From Micromonospora chalcea (GTDB lineage Bacteria > Actinomycetota > Actinomycetes > Mycobacteriales > Micromonosporaceae), in assembly GCF_002926165.1 (NCBI RefSeq), contig NZ_MAGP01000093.1:1-64000 (forward strand): 64,000 nucleotides of DNA, in the 5' to 3' direction. Each line of letters opens with the position of its first letter. The stretch's first letter is position 1. The translations under genes and the position numbers were made by a program. This document shows positions 1 to 8,443 of the stretch, in pieces. The notes under the pieces are model-generated. The model saw only the letters and a list, made by a program, of their open reading frames with translations. It searched no databases and had not been told where the DNA came from.

Positions 1-236
1 CGGATTTCCAGGTCGTAGTCCAGGAACGGGATGAACTCGGCCCACGCGTTGTCCCACAGCCGGATCACCGCCGGATACCGGCCACGCCACTTGTCGGCCA
101 GGTCGTCGAACGCCGCCCGGGCGGCGTTCGACGACCTGGCCGACAAGTGGCGTGGCCGGTATCCGGCGGTGATCCGGCTGTGGGACAACGCGTGGGCCGA
201 GTTCATCCCGTTCCTGGACTACGACCTGGAAATCCG
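1..236. repeat. Perfect 118-bp inverted repeat (palindrome) at window edge
   Basis: Bases 1-118 are the exact reverse complement of bases 119-236, with the centre inside a CCCGGG at 116-121 and no spacer. The right arm is transposase coding sequence and the left arm is the same sequence inverted. A perfect spacerless palindrome of this size is unstable in vivo and is a common fold-back artefact at contig ends, so an assembly or amplification origin is likely. A true head-to-head partial duplication of the insertion sequence cannot be excluded. Confidence 0.9.
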
Positions 237-474
237 CACAGTCATCTGCTCCACCAACGCGATCGAGTCGCTCAATGCCCGCTACCGGCGGGCCGTCAAA
301 GCCCGCGGCCACTTCCCCAACGAGCAGGCCGCGTTGAAGTGTCTATACCTGGTGACAAGGTCCCTGGACCCCACCGGAGCAGGCAGAACCCGATGGACGA
401 TGCGCTGGAAACCCGCGTTGAACGCCTTCGCCATCACCTTCAGCGACCGCTTCCCCGCCGCTGAAACTTACTAA
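119..474 (+). pseudogene. IS256-family transposase, C-terminal fragment
   Basis: The last ~118 codons of a mutator/IS256-type transposase, aligning with the second copy at 56905-57270. It carries the region with the catalytic glutamate (CSTNAIESLNARYRRA) and ends at a TAA at 472-474. Beyond the stop the sequence matches the right terminus of the full copy (CCGGAAACACCGTTAG, then CGAGACAG). No N-terminal half or first two catalytic aspartates are present, because the palindrome at the window start replaces them. The last ~200 nt are nearly identical to the full copy while the preceding ~200 nt differ at many third positions, so the two copies look mosaic rather than a recent duplication. Not functional alone. 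Confidence 0.85.
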
Positions 475-941
475 CCAAGATCGCCGGAAACACCGTTAGC
501 GAGACAGCCCCCGGCGGTGTTGAATGCGACCAAATATGGATCGTCGGGCTCCACTTCCGGCTGGCCATGCTCGTCTACTGGGGCTTCCTCGAGCGCGTGC
601 CAGCGTAGCGCCGAGTCCGCATCTTGGAACGCATCCCACTTCTTGATGAGGTCGCCCGTGCCGAGTAAGTGGAGTCGACCGCCGATCGTGGCTGCTGTCG
701 TCCAGTCCGGGCTCGCTCGGTTCGTCTCGTACGGATCATCCGGATCACCTGACATTTCCAGCTGCTGCTTGCGCGCGTAGGCGAACTGCATCGCGTCGGC
801 GTAGACGCTCAGTTGCTGGTCGTAGCGCCTGGCTTGGGCCGCGTTCCGTGCTGCGAATCGGCCCTGCAGAACCGGGGAGAGGACCCCTACGGTGGTGGTA
901 GCGATGAGTCCGGCGATCGAGACAACGACGGTGGCGTTCAC
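471..941 (-). CDS. Small membrane-anchored hypothetical protein, 3' end cut by the IS
   Basis: I chose the GTG at 941 (VNATVVVSIAGL) over the longer frame to 1061, whose extra residues are arginine/histidine-rich and look non-coding. One hydrophobic N-terminal segment (residues ~4-24) is followed by a basic helix (RFAARNAAQARRYDQQL) and a soluble acidic region with several tryptophans. The last ~10 residues (CLANGVSGDLG) are encoded by the IS256 terminus, so the original C-terminus has been lost and the stop is borrowed from the IS. Family and function are not recognised; an effector-like membrane protein is one possibility but is not shown. Confidence 0.5.
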   Translation of the reverse strand: MNATVVVSIAGLIATTTVGVLSPVLQGRFAARNAAQARRYDQQLSVYADAMQFAYARKQQLEMSGDPDDPYETNRASPDWTTAATIGGRLHLLGTGDLIKKWDAFQDADSALRWHALEEAPVDEHGQPEVEPDDPYLVAFNTAGGCLANGVSGDLG

Positions 942-1234
942 GGCGCTGCAGCCTACGCGGTGATGTGCTGCCGCGGGAACGAGACGTTGGTGCAAGCCGA
1001 GATAGTCCCGGCAGCACCGCGACCTGCAGACGAGTCGTTGAGGGGCCAAGATCGGATGCACGGTTCTGCCGCGATCCGCGCGCCAATCCGCGTCTACCGA
1101 CCCTTCGTCGTGGGTGTCTAGACTGGATCGTCGAGTCGCACTTCAGTCGATGGTTGAGCAGATGCGAGGGCCAAGGCACCCGGCAAGCGGCATCTGGCGG
1201 CATCGACTGTCCCGAACCCAGGAACGTGCCCTTC

Positions 1235-2263
1235 TCAAGCCGGCTCCTTGACAATCCGTCGGATCTTGGCGATCTGGTCGTTCCAGCTGCTCAGTTGAGT
1301 GATCTTGACGACGTCGCCGGTCTGCGGGGCTTGGATGATGAGTCCTTCGCCGAGGTACATGCCGACGTGGCGTGGGTGGGCCAGGGTGCCGTTGCTGCCG
1401 GGGATCAGGATGAGGTCGCCGGGTAGCAGGCGCGTCGGGCTAGCTACTGGTGTGCCGGCATTGGCTTGGTCGGTGGTGATGCGGGGGATGGAGATGCCGG
1501 CTGCTCGGTAGGCGGCTTGCATCAGGGATGAGCAGTCGCACTGTTTGTGGGGTTCGTTGGCGTGGGGGTCGGTGCACGTGCCGCCGAAGTGGTAGGGCGT
1601 GCCGAGTTGGGCAGCGGCCCAGAACACTGCGGTTGTCACGGCTGGCGGGGTGTCGGAGGGCAGCGTGAATCCGGCCGGTAGGGCGGCCAGTGCGTCGGGG
1701 GTGCAGTCAGGGAGGGTGCTGGTGAGCTGCTCCACTAGGCGGAGGGCATCGTTGGTCCATGTGGCGTACGCGTTGGGGTAGGCCGAGGCTTGGACCGCCT
1801 GGGCGGCCTCAGTAAGCGGCATCGATTCCCAGCCGGAAATTGTGAGGAGCTTGTCGAAGAACTTGCCTGCTTGATAGGCGGGTTCAGACAGTTGCGCGAC
1901 GGTGCCCCATCCCTGGCTGGGGCGTTGTTGGAACACCCCGATGGAGTCGTGGTCGTTGCGGGTGCTTAGATGCGGCAGGTTGCGGAGGCGGGATTCCTGC
2001 ATGGCGGCGGCGACAGCGATGACCCAGCCCCATCGAGGGACGCCTTTGGTGACGCCGATGTCGATGATGATCGCGGCTACGTCAACTTGCTCGACATCCC
2101 AGGCACCGACGGTAGGCGGTCGCCCGGAGGGATGCATGTTGGGTAGAGCGGCGGCGCCGCACCCTTTGGAGCCGCCGCCCATGACGGCCGTCAGCAGGAG
2201 CATGGGCAGGCCGAGGCAGGCAACGACGACGAGGCTGACAATGCCGGTGATGGCTCTGGTCAT
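1235..2263 (-). CDS. Bifunctional lysozyme-like / NlpC-P60 cell-wall hydrolase of the ICE
   Basis: A 342-residue protein with an N-terminal hydrophobic anchor or signal (residues ~5-28). Residues ~70-170 form a lysozyme/transglycosylase-like domain, with the glutamate in AAAMQESRL and the GVFQQRPSQGWG segment. Residues ~205-335 form an NlpC/P60 domain with catalytic Cys in CDCSSL (~244) and His in HPRHVGMYLG (~295). Such two-domain hydrolases (VirB1/Orf14 type) open peptidoglycan for a type IV secretion channel. The gene has the same orientation as the transfer operon and lies about 8 kb downstream of it, which supports a conjugation role. ATG at 2263. Confidence 0.88.
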   Translation of the reverse strand: MTRAITGIVSLVVVACLGLPMLLLTAVMGGGSKGCGAAALPNMHPSGRPPTVGAWDVEQVDVAAIIIDIGVTKGVPRWGWVIAVAAAMQESRLRNLPHLSTRNDHDSIGVFQQRPSQGWGTVAQLSEPAYQAGKFFDKLLTISGWESMPLTEAAQAVQASAYPNAYATWTNDALRLVEQLTSTLPDCTPDALAALPAGFTLPSDTPPAVTTAVFWAAAQLGTPYHFGGTCTDPHANEPHKQCDCSSLMQAAYRAAGISIPRITTDQANAGTPVASPTRLLPGDLILIPGSNGTLAHPRHVGMYLGEGLIIQAPQTGDVVKITQLSSWNDQIAKIRRIVKEPA

Positions 2264-2625
2264 GGCGGCGGCCTTTCAATACGGCTGGGGATAGCTGATC
2301 GGACAGGGACAGCCGGGAGCTGTCGGTGTACGGGTTCCGGTGCAGAGCCAGGTACGCCAAATGTGCAGGCATGGGCGAGTGGCGCTGGGGACCTTGGGGT
2401 GCCGGTCCGCCCCGGCGACGCACGTCCGTTGCTTACGATGAGTAACCGGCGGAGGTGGGCCTTCGCCCGAATCGCGGCATAACGGGGAGTTGTCATGGCG
2501 CCCTGCCAGCATGCTCCGAACCCGTTCAGAACCGTCCCTGTCCGATCGGGCGCGTCAATTGGTCTGGCGAAGGAGACCGCTTCGCACCGTGTCAAAGGGC
2601 TGTCGCTCGATGGCATGATGCAGCG
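2264..2625. other. Divergent intergenic region between hydrolase and kinase-like gene
   Basis: About 360 bp between two divergent genes. Open frames here are arginine/proline-rich and lack good starts. It presumably holds promoters for both neighbours, but I could not pick convincing -10/-35 elements. Confidence 0.35.
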
Positions 2626-3672
2626 GTGCTCCTCACGCGACGTTCCCGCCATGACGGCGTCGCGGCGCTGCTGGCCGGGTGCACCGATGGTGAACTGGCA
2701 GCGTTGTTGCGGGCCGCGTCACTCGACGGCGTGGGCGTGGGCGGCAGCTCTTCGATCGCCGATGTCGACGGCGTGCCCGTGTTCGTCAAGCGGGTCCCGA
2801 TCACCGACCGGGAGCTGGCTCATCCGCACAGCACGGCGAACCTGTTCGGCATGCCAGTCCGTTGGCAATACGGCATGTACCGCCTGGCTGGTCCGGGCTT
2901 CGGCGCGTGGCGCGAGCTGGCCGCGAACCAGAGCGTCACTGAGGGCGTCCTCGCTGGCGAGTCGGAATCGTTCCCGTTGCTGCACCATTGGCGGGTGCTG
3001 CCCGGCCGCCCGCCGGTCGCGGCCGAGCACCTCGACATCGACGCCGTCGTCGCCCAGTTCGGCGGTAACCAGGCCGTGCGTGCGCGGTTCGAAGCGCTGG
3101 CGGGCGCCACCGCGAGCCTGGTGCTGTTCCTCGAACATCTCCCCGACGAGCTGCCTCGCTGGTTGAGCGACCCGGTCGGCAGAGCCGCGGCGGTCGAGCG
3201 GCAGCTGTTCGAGATGGTGGCGTTTCTACGTAACCGCGAGATGCTGCACTTGGACGGACACTTCGGCAATATCCGGGCCGACGAAGAGCGGCTCTACCTC
3301 GTCGACTTCGGGCTCGCCACCTCACCGCGCTTCGACCTGTCGGACGCCGAGCGCCACTTCGCTGCCCGCAATGCCGGTCACGATGCCGACTATGCTTCCA
3401 TGCGGCTGGTGAACTGGCTGGCCACCTCGGTATGCGGGGTGCCCGGGCCGGTCGGCGGCGGTCCCGTCGCACGCGACCAGTTTGTGCGCCGATGTGCGGC
3501 CGGCGATATCCCACCGGACCTGCCGCCGCCCGTAGGGGAAATCATCGCCAGACACGCCCCCGCCGCTGCCCGGATGAACGACTTCTGCTGGCGCTTGTTC
3601 GACGGCGACCTTCAGGCCGAGTATCCCGGCAACGGGAATACAGTCCAGATCGTTGCGGATCGGGCGAGTTGA
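2626..3672 (+). CDS. Kinase/phosphotransferase-fold protein
   Basis: A 348-residue protein from the GTG at 2626; the frame stays open further upstream but with poor coding character. Residues ~205-245 carry a kinase-type catalytic segment: LHLDGHFGNI, resembling an HxD...N catalytic loop, followed by LVDFGLAT, a DFG metal-binding motif. An upstream SIADVDGVPVFVKRVP segment could supply the ATP-binding lysine. This matches the protein kinase/aminoglycoside-phosphotransferase superfamily; the substrate is unknown. It is transcribed opposite to the transfer genes and may be a passenger. A lanthipeptide-type or HipA-like role has no support. Confidence 0.65.
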   Translation: MLLTRRSRHDGVAALLAGCTDGELAALLRAASLDGVGVGGSSSIADVDGVPVFVKRVPITDRELAHPHSTANLFGMPVRWQYGMYRLAGPGFGAWRELAANQSVTEGVLAGESESFPLLHHWRVLPGRPPVAAEHLDIDAVVAQFGGNQAVRARFEALAGATASLVLFLEHLPDELPRWLSDPVGRAAAVERQLFEMVAFLRNREMLHLDGHFGNIRADEERLYLVDFGLATSPRFDLSDAERHFAARNAGHDADYASMRLVNWLATSVCGVPGPVGGGPVARDQFVRRCAAGDIPPDLPPPVGEIIARHAPAAARMNDFCWRLFDGDLQAEYPGNGNTVQIVADRAS

Positions 3673-4004
3673 GCAATGGAACTATGCACTCACATCGGCA
3701 GATCCGCGCACTGCCGGGTCGACCAACATTGCTGGCTGTAGTTGATCGTTGCAGAGCAAGCTCGGCCGCGAGCCGCAGCCGCACTTGCAGACGTCGATAG
3801 CTGCTGCGTACCCGGTGCCGTACCTGGCTCTGCACTCGAAGCCGTACGCCGACAGGAGCGCGCTCACCGGCGGCGGAGCGGACAGGTGCGCGGAGGGCTT
3901 CCAAGGTGGTGAAGCGGAGAATGACCGTGGGCCGCCCACGTGGGCGGCCACCTCAAATTGCTCGATCAGCCGATGAACGTGAGGCGTGTCAACACCGGCT
4001 GACC
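3673..4004. other. Intergenic region without a convincing gene
   Basis: Reverse-strand frames here (for example 3682-4008) lack a ribosome-binding site and typical composition, although a short Cys-rich stretch (CKCGCG) is visible. Nothing else is supported. Confidence 0.3.
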
Positions 4005-4438
4005 TCACACCCCTGTACCTCGGTCGTGCCTGGACCGGTCCTTAGTTGTCTGGTCCCTCGTGATGTGGCTGTAGATCGCGATGCATCGGAGGATCAGCTC
4101 GTGTGATGGCAGGGTCAGTAGCCGCTGCCGTTTGTCCTCGCGAAGCTTGTCCCAGATGAGGACAGTGACGCTGGCGGACCACACGTCCACAAGCACGCCG
4201 TCGATCTTGGCGTACTGCCGGGCGGTGACGATGCGTCGCAGCGTGTCGATGAGCGTGGCGTCGCCCGGCGGATGGTTGGCGTCGTCGGGTCGGGCGGCCT
4301 CGGGCAGCAGGGTGTGGCTGTTTCGCAGGTGTAGTCGATGCGCGGCGGGTTGTCGGTTTCCCACCGCTGCACGTCGGTGGCGGGTAGGCCACATACCGAC
4401 TGCCGTAGATCGCGGGGGTGGCGGAGGTGGCCGGTCAT
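4005..4438 (-). pseudogene. Conserved ICE hypothetical protein, frameshifted
   Basis: A plausible N-terminus starts at the ATG at 4438 (MTGHLRHPRDLRQSVCG...). The downstream coding character then continues in another frame (LLPEAARPDDANHPPGDATL...) to a stop at 4005. The switch lies near 4310-4320, consistent with a small indel or a sequencing error. The second half ends in a helical region with HELILRCIAIY. Neither frame alone is convincing over its whole length. No known family recognised. It sits between the hydrolase side and the DUF932 gene, in the same direction as the other ICE genes. Confidence 0.45.
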
Positions 4439-4509
4439 CGGCGGATCCTTTGGTATGCATCGAGCCTTCGGGTGCTGGGCGGCGTCACGTGAGGTGTCCG
4501 TTCCTATGG

Positions 4510-4544
4510 GCCGGGGCAGCGGCGCGGGTGACCGCTGCCCCGGC
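4510..4544 (-). terminator. Strong hairpin after the DUF932 gene
   Basis: A perfect 13-bp stem (GCCGGGGCAGCGG at 4510-4522 with its complement at 4532-4544) and a 9-nt loop, beginning 18 nt beyond the stop of the leftward gene at 4562. There is no clear U-tract, which is usual for actinobacterial stem-loop terminators. Confidence 0.6.
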
Positions 4545-4561
4545 GGCTATGGGTGTGGCGG

Positions 4562-5551
4562 TCAGATCTTCAGTAGGTCGAAGGCGGCGACTTTCAGGTC
4601 GCCGGTGTTGCCGGTCAGCACCCGGTTGGCGCGGACGAGGTCGTTCTTGGCGGGCTGGTAGTGGTCGAGGTATTCGGTGATGGCCTGGTATCCGGCCCAC
4701 CGGCTGCCGGTGATGGCTTTCTGGGTGTCGGCCTCGCGGATCAGGTACTTGAGGGTGCCGAGGCGTTGTTTGGCGTTGTTCTTGGCCTGCTCGGACGCGG
4801 TGTCCTTGACCGGCCATACCTGCGCGACGACGTTTTCGAACTCGCGGATGGTCAGCTCCGCGTTGAGCATCCGTTCGGCGGCTTTCTCGAAGGTCTCCAT
4901 GTAGGTCCACATCAGGCCGAGGGCTTCGCGGGCCTGGCTGATCTGGGAGTTGACGTTGGAGGTGTGCCGGAAGGTGTAGTGGCCGACGGCGTGCTGGAAG
5001 GCGGCGCGTTGGGTGTTGGCGCAGACCACCCGGATTGGGCTGGCGTCTACCCGCAGGGCGGCGCTGCCGTCGTGGGAGGTGGTGCCGATGAGGTACAGGT
5101 CGAGGCGGTCTACCCCGGCGATCTCCATCGCGTCGGGCAGCTTCATCGTGACGAACACGCTCTTGCCGCGGCGCAGGCTGCCGGCGGTTTCGAAGTGGGC
5201 GCCGCCGACCTGATCGACGAGGCGGTCGAGCATCTCGGCGCACTGTTCGTTCTGGACGACCGTGTAGTCGGTACCGACGATGCCCAGGTATTCGGTCTGG
5301 CCGGTGACCGGGTTGCGGCGTACGGTCATTCGCTTGTCGTCGGCGGGGACCTGTACCTCGACGCCGTTGACGATGTCGATGCCGACGGTGCGGATGGTGC
5401 GGACGCCCCAGTCGCCGAGGCGGGCGGCGGTCATGATCTTTTCGGCCTTCATCGTTTCCTGGGTGACGGTGCCGAGCTGGTGCCAGGCCGACAGGCGTGC
5501 GCTGGCAAAGGCAGTTGTTCCGTCGGTGTAGGTCTCGAGTTCGTGCGGCAC
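4562..5551 (-). CDS. DUF932 phage/plasmid-like protein
   Basis: A 329-residue protein from a GTG at 5551 preceded by AGAGGAGAATCC, a strong ribosome-binding site; the longer frame to 5587 has no better start. It matches the DUF932 family (phage/plasmid-like protein, TIGR03299 type): N-terminal HELETYTDG and AWHQLG, central EYLGIVGTDYTVVQNEQ, and VVCANTQRAA in the middle. Family members are common on plasmids, phages and ICEs; their biochemical function is not established. A DNA-metabolism or anti-defence role is only a guess. It is flanked by hairpins on both sides, so it is probably a single-gene transcript. Confidence 0.88.
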   Translation of the reverse strand: MPHELETYTDGTTAFASARLSAWHQLGTVTQETMKAEKIMTAARLGDWGVRTIRTVGIDIVNGVEVQVPADDKRMTVRRNPVTGQTEYLGIVGTDYTVVQNEQCAEMLDRLVDQVGGAHFETAGSLRRGKSVFVTMKLPDAMEIAGVDRLDLYLIGTTSHDGSAALRVDASPIRVVCANTQRAAFQHAVGHYTFRHTSNVNSQISQAREALGLMWTYMETFEKAAERMLNAELTIREFENVVAQVWPVKDTASEQAKNNAKQRLGTLKYLIREADTQKAITGSRWAGYQAITEYLDHYQPAKNDLVRANRVLTGNTGDLKVAAFDLLKI

Positions 5552-5575
5552 GGATTCTCCTCTCGATGTGCTGGC

Positions 5576-5600
5576 GGGGCCGAGCACGCGGCTCGGCCCC
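5576..5600 (-). terminator. Intergenic GC-rich hairpin between winged-helix and DUF932 genes
   Basis: A 9-bp perfect stem (GGGGCCGAG at 5576-5584 with CTCGGCCCC at 5592-5600) and a 7-nt loop, lying between the stop at 5620 and the DUF932 start at 5551. It could be a terminator for the upstream gene or an mRNA processing or stability element. Confidence 0.45.
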
Positions 5601-5619
5601 CGCAGGGGAGTGGCGTTGG

Positions 5620-6849
5620 TCAGGACTGGTCGGTGCTGCCCGCGTCGGTCTCGACGGGGTTGTCGCTGTCGGGTTGCGCCGGGTGGACGAAGGTCAGCGG
5701 CGCGTCGGAGACCAGGACGATTCGGCCGCTGGCGGCGGCCTTGGTGCAGTTGTTCCGTACGGCCCCGGAGCTGATCGCGCGGCCGAGTTGGCCGGCGAGC
5801 ACGGTGGCGATGTCCTGCGGGGTCATCTGCTGGCCGGGGTTGGCGGCCAGGACGTCGAGGGTGAGTCTTTCCAGTTCGCCTCGGCTGAACGGTGGGCTGC
5901 CGTCGGCGTTGACGGTCCCGTCACCGCGCGGGCCCGTGCTGCGGGCGACGCGCGGCGTGCGGCCGGGTGCGCGCAGCGGCATGGCGACGACGTGGGTCTC
6001 GCCGTCTGCGTCGACGACGTGCAGCGTGCCGTCCGGTCGGATCAGGGGCAGCACCGCCGCTGCGGCGATCGGCATGCTCGTTTGGCCGCGGATGACCTGG
6101 GAGCACAGCGGGCAGCGGGGCGGCTCCGGGTTCGGGTCCACCTCACTGGCTCTGGTCGGGCCGGCGACCCACCGCTCGGGTAGGCCGGGCAGTCGACGGG
6201 CGGCGTCGGCCTGCTCCATCGCGGTCAGCAGCCGGGACGCGGTGGCGTGTCCGATGCCGCTCTCGACCACGATCAGGTCGATGGTGGCGCCAGCGTCGCC
6301 GTAGTCGGCCAGGACTCCCTTGATGGCCATGACCTTGCGGTCACCGGGCCGCGCTGGCTGCACCGCAACGACGGCGGAACTCTCACCGGCCTCGCTGCTG
6401 TCGTCGTCGCGTCCGCGGCTGTCGTCGTGATCGGTCTCGTCTCCCGCCTCATCCGGCGCCTTGTTCGCGTGGTCGTCGCGGGATGGATCAGCTGCGCCGA
6501 CGTTGGCAGGTTCGCTCGCCGAAGTGTCGAGATTCGATCCGATGAGCTGCTCGCTCTCGTCCGCGGCGGCGGTCTGCTGGTCGCCGAGATCGACGGCAGC
6601 GTCCGGTTCCGCAGCGGCGGCGCCGTCCGGGGCGGGCAGGGCCCACCGGGTGGACGCGCCGTCGGCCGCATCGGCGTCCGTGTCCACCGGCACGATCAAG
6701 CCGGCGTCGGCCAGGGTCTTGAGTGCCTTGTCGGTGGTCGAGCGAGCCTTTCCGGCGCGGTCGGCCAACTCGTGCACGTCACCCTGACCGAGATCGGTCA
6801 GGGCGTCGAGGACAGCCTGCGCTGCAGGCGTCAGGGACAGGTCTTTCAT
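5620..6849 (-). CDS. Winged-helix (MarR/IclR-like) ICE protein with two HTH regions
   Basis: A 409-residue protein with ATG at 6849 behind GAGAGGAAC. Residues ~5-55 form a winged-helix-like unit (AVLDALTDLGQGDVHELADRAG...STTDKALKTLADAGLI). Residues ~70-165 are a low-complexity acidic linker rich in A, D, E and S. A second HTH-like region spans ~170-215 (VLADYGDAGATIDLIVVESG...TASRLLTAMEQ). A CPLC pair near residue 245 suggests part of a metal site. The C-terminal ~80 residues contain a third winged-helix-like stretch (LTLDVLAANPGQQMTPQDIA). It is probably a DNA-binding regulator or accessory replication protein of the element; the exact role is unknown. Confidence 0.6.
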   Translation of the reverse strand: MKDLSLTPAAQAVLDALTDLGQGDVHELADRAGKARSTTDKALKTLADAGLIVPVDTDADAADGASTRWALPAPDGAAAAEPDAAVDLGDQQTAAADESEQLIGSNLDTSASEPANVGAADPSRDDHANKAPDEAGDETDHDDSRGRDDDSSEAGESSAVVAVQPARPGDRKVMAIKGVLADYGDAGATIDLIVVESGIGHATASRLLTAMEQADAARRLPGLPERWVAGPTRASEVDPNPEPPRCPLCSQVIRGQTSMPIAAAAVLPLIRPDGTLHVVDADGETHVVAMPLRAPGRTPRVARSTGPRGDGTVNADGSPPFSRGELERLTLDVLAANPGQQMTPQDIATVLAGQLGRAISSGAVRNNCTKAAASGRIVLVSDAPLTFVHPAQPDSDNPVETDAGSTDQS

Positions 6850-7020
6850 GGGGTTCCTCTCTTGGGGACGTAGTTCGGATAGCGGCGCGAGTGAGGCCGC
6901 CCGGATGGTGAGCCGGGGTCGCGGGTGATAACCGGGGCGGCCGGCGCGCGTCGGGAGCGCCGTGCCGTGCGAGGTGTGCCATTCGTCGCCGGTGAAGGGC
7001 GCCGCGATGAGACCGGTCGA

Positions 7021-7614
7021 TTACCGGCCTGAGGTGGCGGGCGCGCCTGCTGCGAGCTGCAGCATGTAGAGGCGGCCCTCGGTGCGGTCCCGGTAGATGC
7101 CGGCGTCGCTGTGGGACAGCCGCACCGCGCTGACGCTGCCGGGCGGCCGAAACCTGGCGTCGGAGCTGCCCACCCTGACGTGGGCGGTCTGTCCCGCGAG
7201 GTTGAGCGCGCGGCAGGAGTCGGTGTGCGGCAGAACGACCAGCACGGTGTCGCCGGGGTCGACGTAGCGCCGACGTACCTGCTGCCCAGGGTGGGTCAGC
7301 GCGTAGGCGGTCCGCGTCTCGTCGCCGATGAGGGCGTCGATCCGAGCGCGAGTGTTGCCGTACTCGCCGGCCAGGTTCTGGATCGTCTTCGCCGATCCCG
7401 TGATGGCGGCGGCGGATGCATGTAGGTCGTCTTCGTTGAGGAGTCTGGTGCGCAGGTGGTCGACGGCGAGCAGCAGCTCGTCGCGTAGGTGTCGGAGATC
7501 GTCGGCGGCCTCGGGCAGGTGCGCGGCGGCCGGGATGGGGTCGACGGCGTGTTGGTCGAGGGTGCGGCCGGTCGCCGCGGTGATCCACCGCTCGACCAGG
7601 TTGAGGTGCGGCAT
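7021..7614 (-). CDS. Conserved ICE hypothetical protein
   Basis: About 198 residues from ATG at 7614 (MPHLNLVERWI), 14 nt after the stop of the preceding gene, so probably co-transcribed. Residues ~35-100 are helical (LRHLRDELLLAVDHLRTRLL, then SAKTIQNLAGEYGNTRARIDALI). The second half is beta-rich, with PGDTVLVVLPHTDSCRALNL. No signal peptide or membrane segment is seen. I do not recognise the family. Confidence 0.6.
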   Translation of the reverse strand: MPHLNLVERWITAATGRTLDQHAVDPIPAAAHLPEAADDLRHLRDELLLAVDHLRTRLLNEDDLHASAAAITGSAKTIQNLAGEYGNTRARIDALIGDETRTAYALTHPGQQVRRRYVDPGDTVLVVLPHTDSCRALNLAGQTAHVRVGSSDARFRPPGSVSAVRLSHSDAGIYRDRTEGRLYMLQLAAGAPATSGR

Positions 7615-7628
7615 CACGCTGCCCCGCG

Positions 7629-8357
7629 TCAGTCGGTGAGGTGGGCGAGTTCGGCGGGGGTGAGCTGTGCGGGAGTGCGGTTGTGCCAGGCGTCGGAGTG
7701 GCGCAGGTTCCACCAGCGCAGCAGCGTCCGGCAGGCCGAGGTGAGCTCACCCCGGATCGGCAGGGAATACACCGTGGCGAGCGGAACCTGATGCGCACGG
7801 GCGACGTAGGCAGTCGGCGCCCATCCCCGTTCGGTGCGGGTGACCTCGCCGACGATGCGCTCCGGGTAGGGGATGTCGAAGACGGCGGCGGCTTCGGCGT
7901 CGGGTATCACCAGCCACGTGTCCGGATCCTTGCGCTGCAGGGTCGCCACGCCACGCGACGGGTCGCAACGCCGCAGAAGCACGTGTCGCTCGTCGCCTTC
8001 GTTCATCGGCCGGTGGTTGCGCCAGGCTCGGTAGCAGGCAGTGAGCGTGACGCCGAGGACGGCGTGCCGCTCGCGGGCGGCGAGAGCATCGGTTACAACC
8101 TGGTGGTGACCGGGGACGGAGAGGCCAGCGTGCGCAGCCAGTCCTCGTCGGCCTGTTTCGGCGAGTGCACCCAGCCTGGTGAGGGCCTGGTCGAAGTTGG
8201 TGGTGCTCTCGGTGAAGTCAAGCGCGGCCTTGTGCAGGAGGCGGGCGAGGTCGCCGATCGGTTCGTCGGTGGCGGTGTCGTGGCGCCACTGTTGCTCGGG
8301 CAGGACGTCGTTGGTGTCGGCGGCGATACGCCGCAGCACCGGATCGGTCAGGAACAT
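7629..8357 (-). CDS. Conserved ICE hypothetical protein
   Basis: 242 residues, ATG at 8357 behind a clear AAGGAGACC ribosome-binding site; the long in-frame upstream extension (to 9194) is an arginine/proline-rich shadow. The N-terminal ~120 residues are helical, and a middle segment (HVLLRRCDPSRGVATLQRKDPDTWLVIPDAEA) looks like a small beta domain. The tail (LTSACRTLLRWWNLRHSDAWHNRTPAQL) is tryptophan-rich. No known family recognised. The start and the next gene's start are close enough for translational coupling. Confidence 0.62.
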   Translation of the reverse strand: MFLTDPVLRRIAADTNDVLPEQQWRHDTATDEPIGDLARLLHKAALDFTESTTNFDQALTRLGALAETGRRGLAAHAGLSVPGHHQVVTDALAARERHAVLGVTLTACYRAWRNHRPMNEGDERHVLLRRCDPSRGVATLQRKDPDTWLVIPDAEAAAVFDIPYPERIVGEVTRTERGWAPTAYVARAHQVPLATVYSLPIRGELTSACRTLLRWWNLRHSDAWHNRTPAQLTPAELAHLTD

Positions 8358-8391
8358 CAGGGGTCTCCTTCCAACGGTGGGACATGGCGAA

Positions 8392-8420
8392 GGCCGGTCG
8401 CAGCAGGGCTGCGACCGGCC
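8392..8420 (-). terminator. Perfect 13-bp hairpin between ICE genes
   Basis: GGCCGGTCGCAGC (8392-8404) pairs exactly with 8408-8420 across a 3-nt loop. It lies just 3' of the leftward gene ending at 8444 and 35 nt before the next start at 8357. It fits a terminator or an mRNA-stabilising stem; no T-tract follows. Confidence 0.6.
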
Positions 8421-8443
8421 GTGGTGTTTCGGGTCGAGGGGTG

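Noticed and set aside
3682..4008. Leftward 108-residue frame with CKCGCG
   Set aside because: No start signal or homology-type motif; coding potential is not convincing.
4661..6304. 547-residue rightward open frame
   Set aside because: It is opposite the DUF932 and winged-helix genes, which have good starts, ribosome-binding sites and recognised families; its translation is low-complexity G/V/D-rich.
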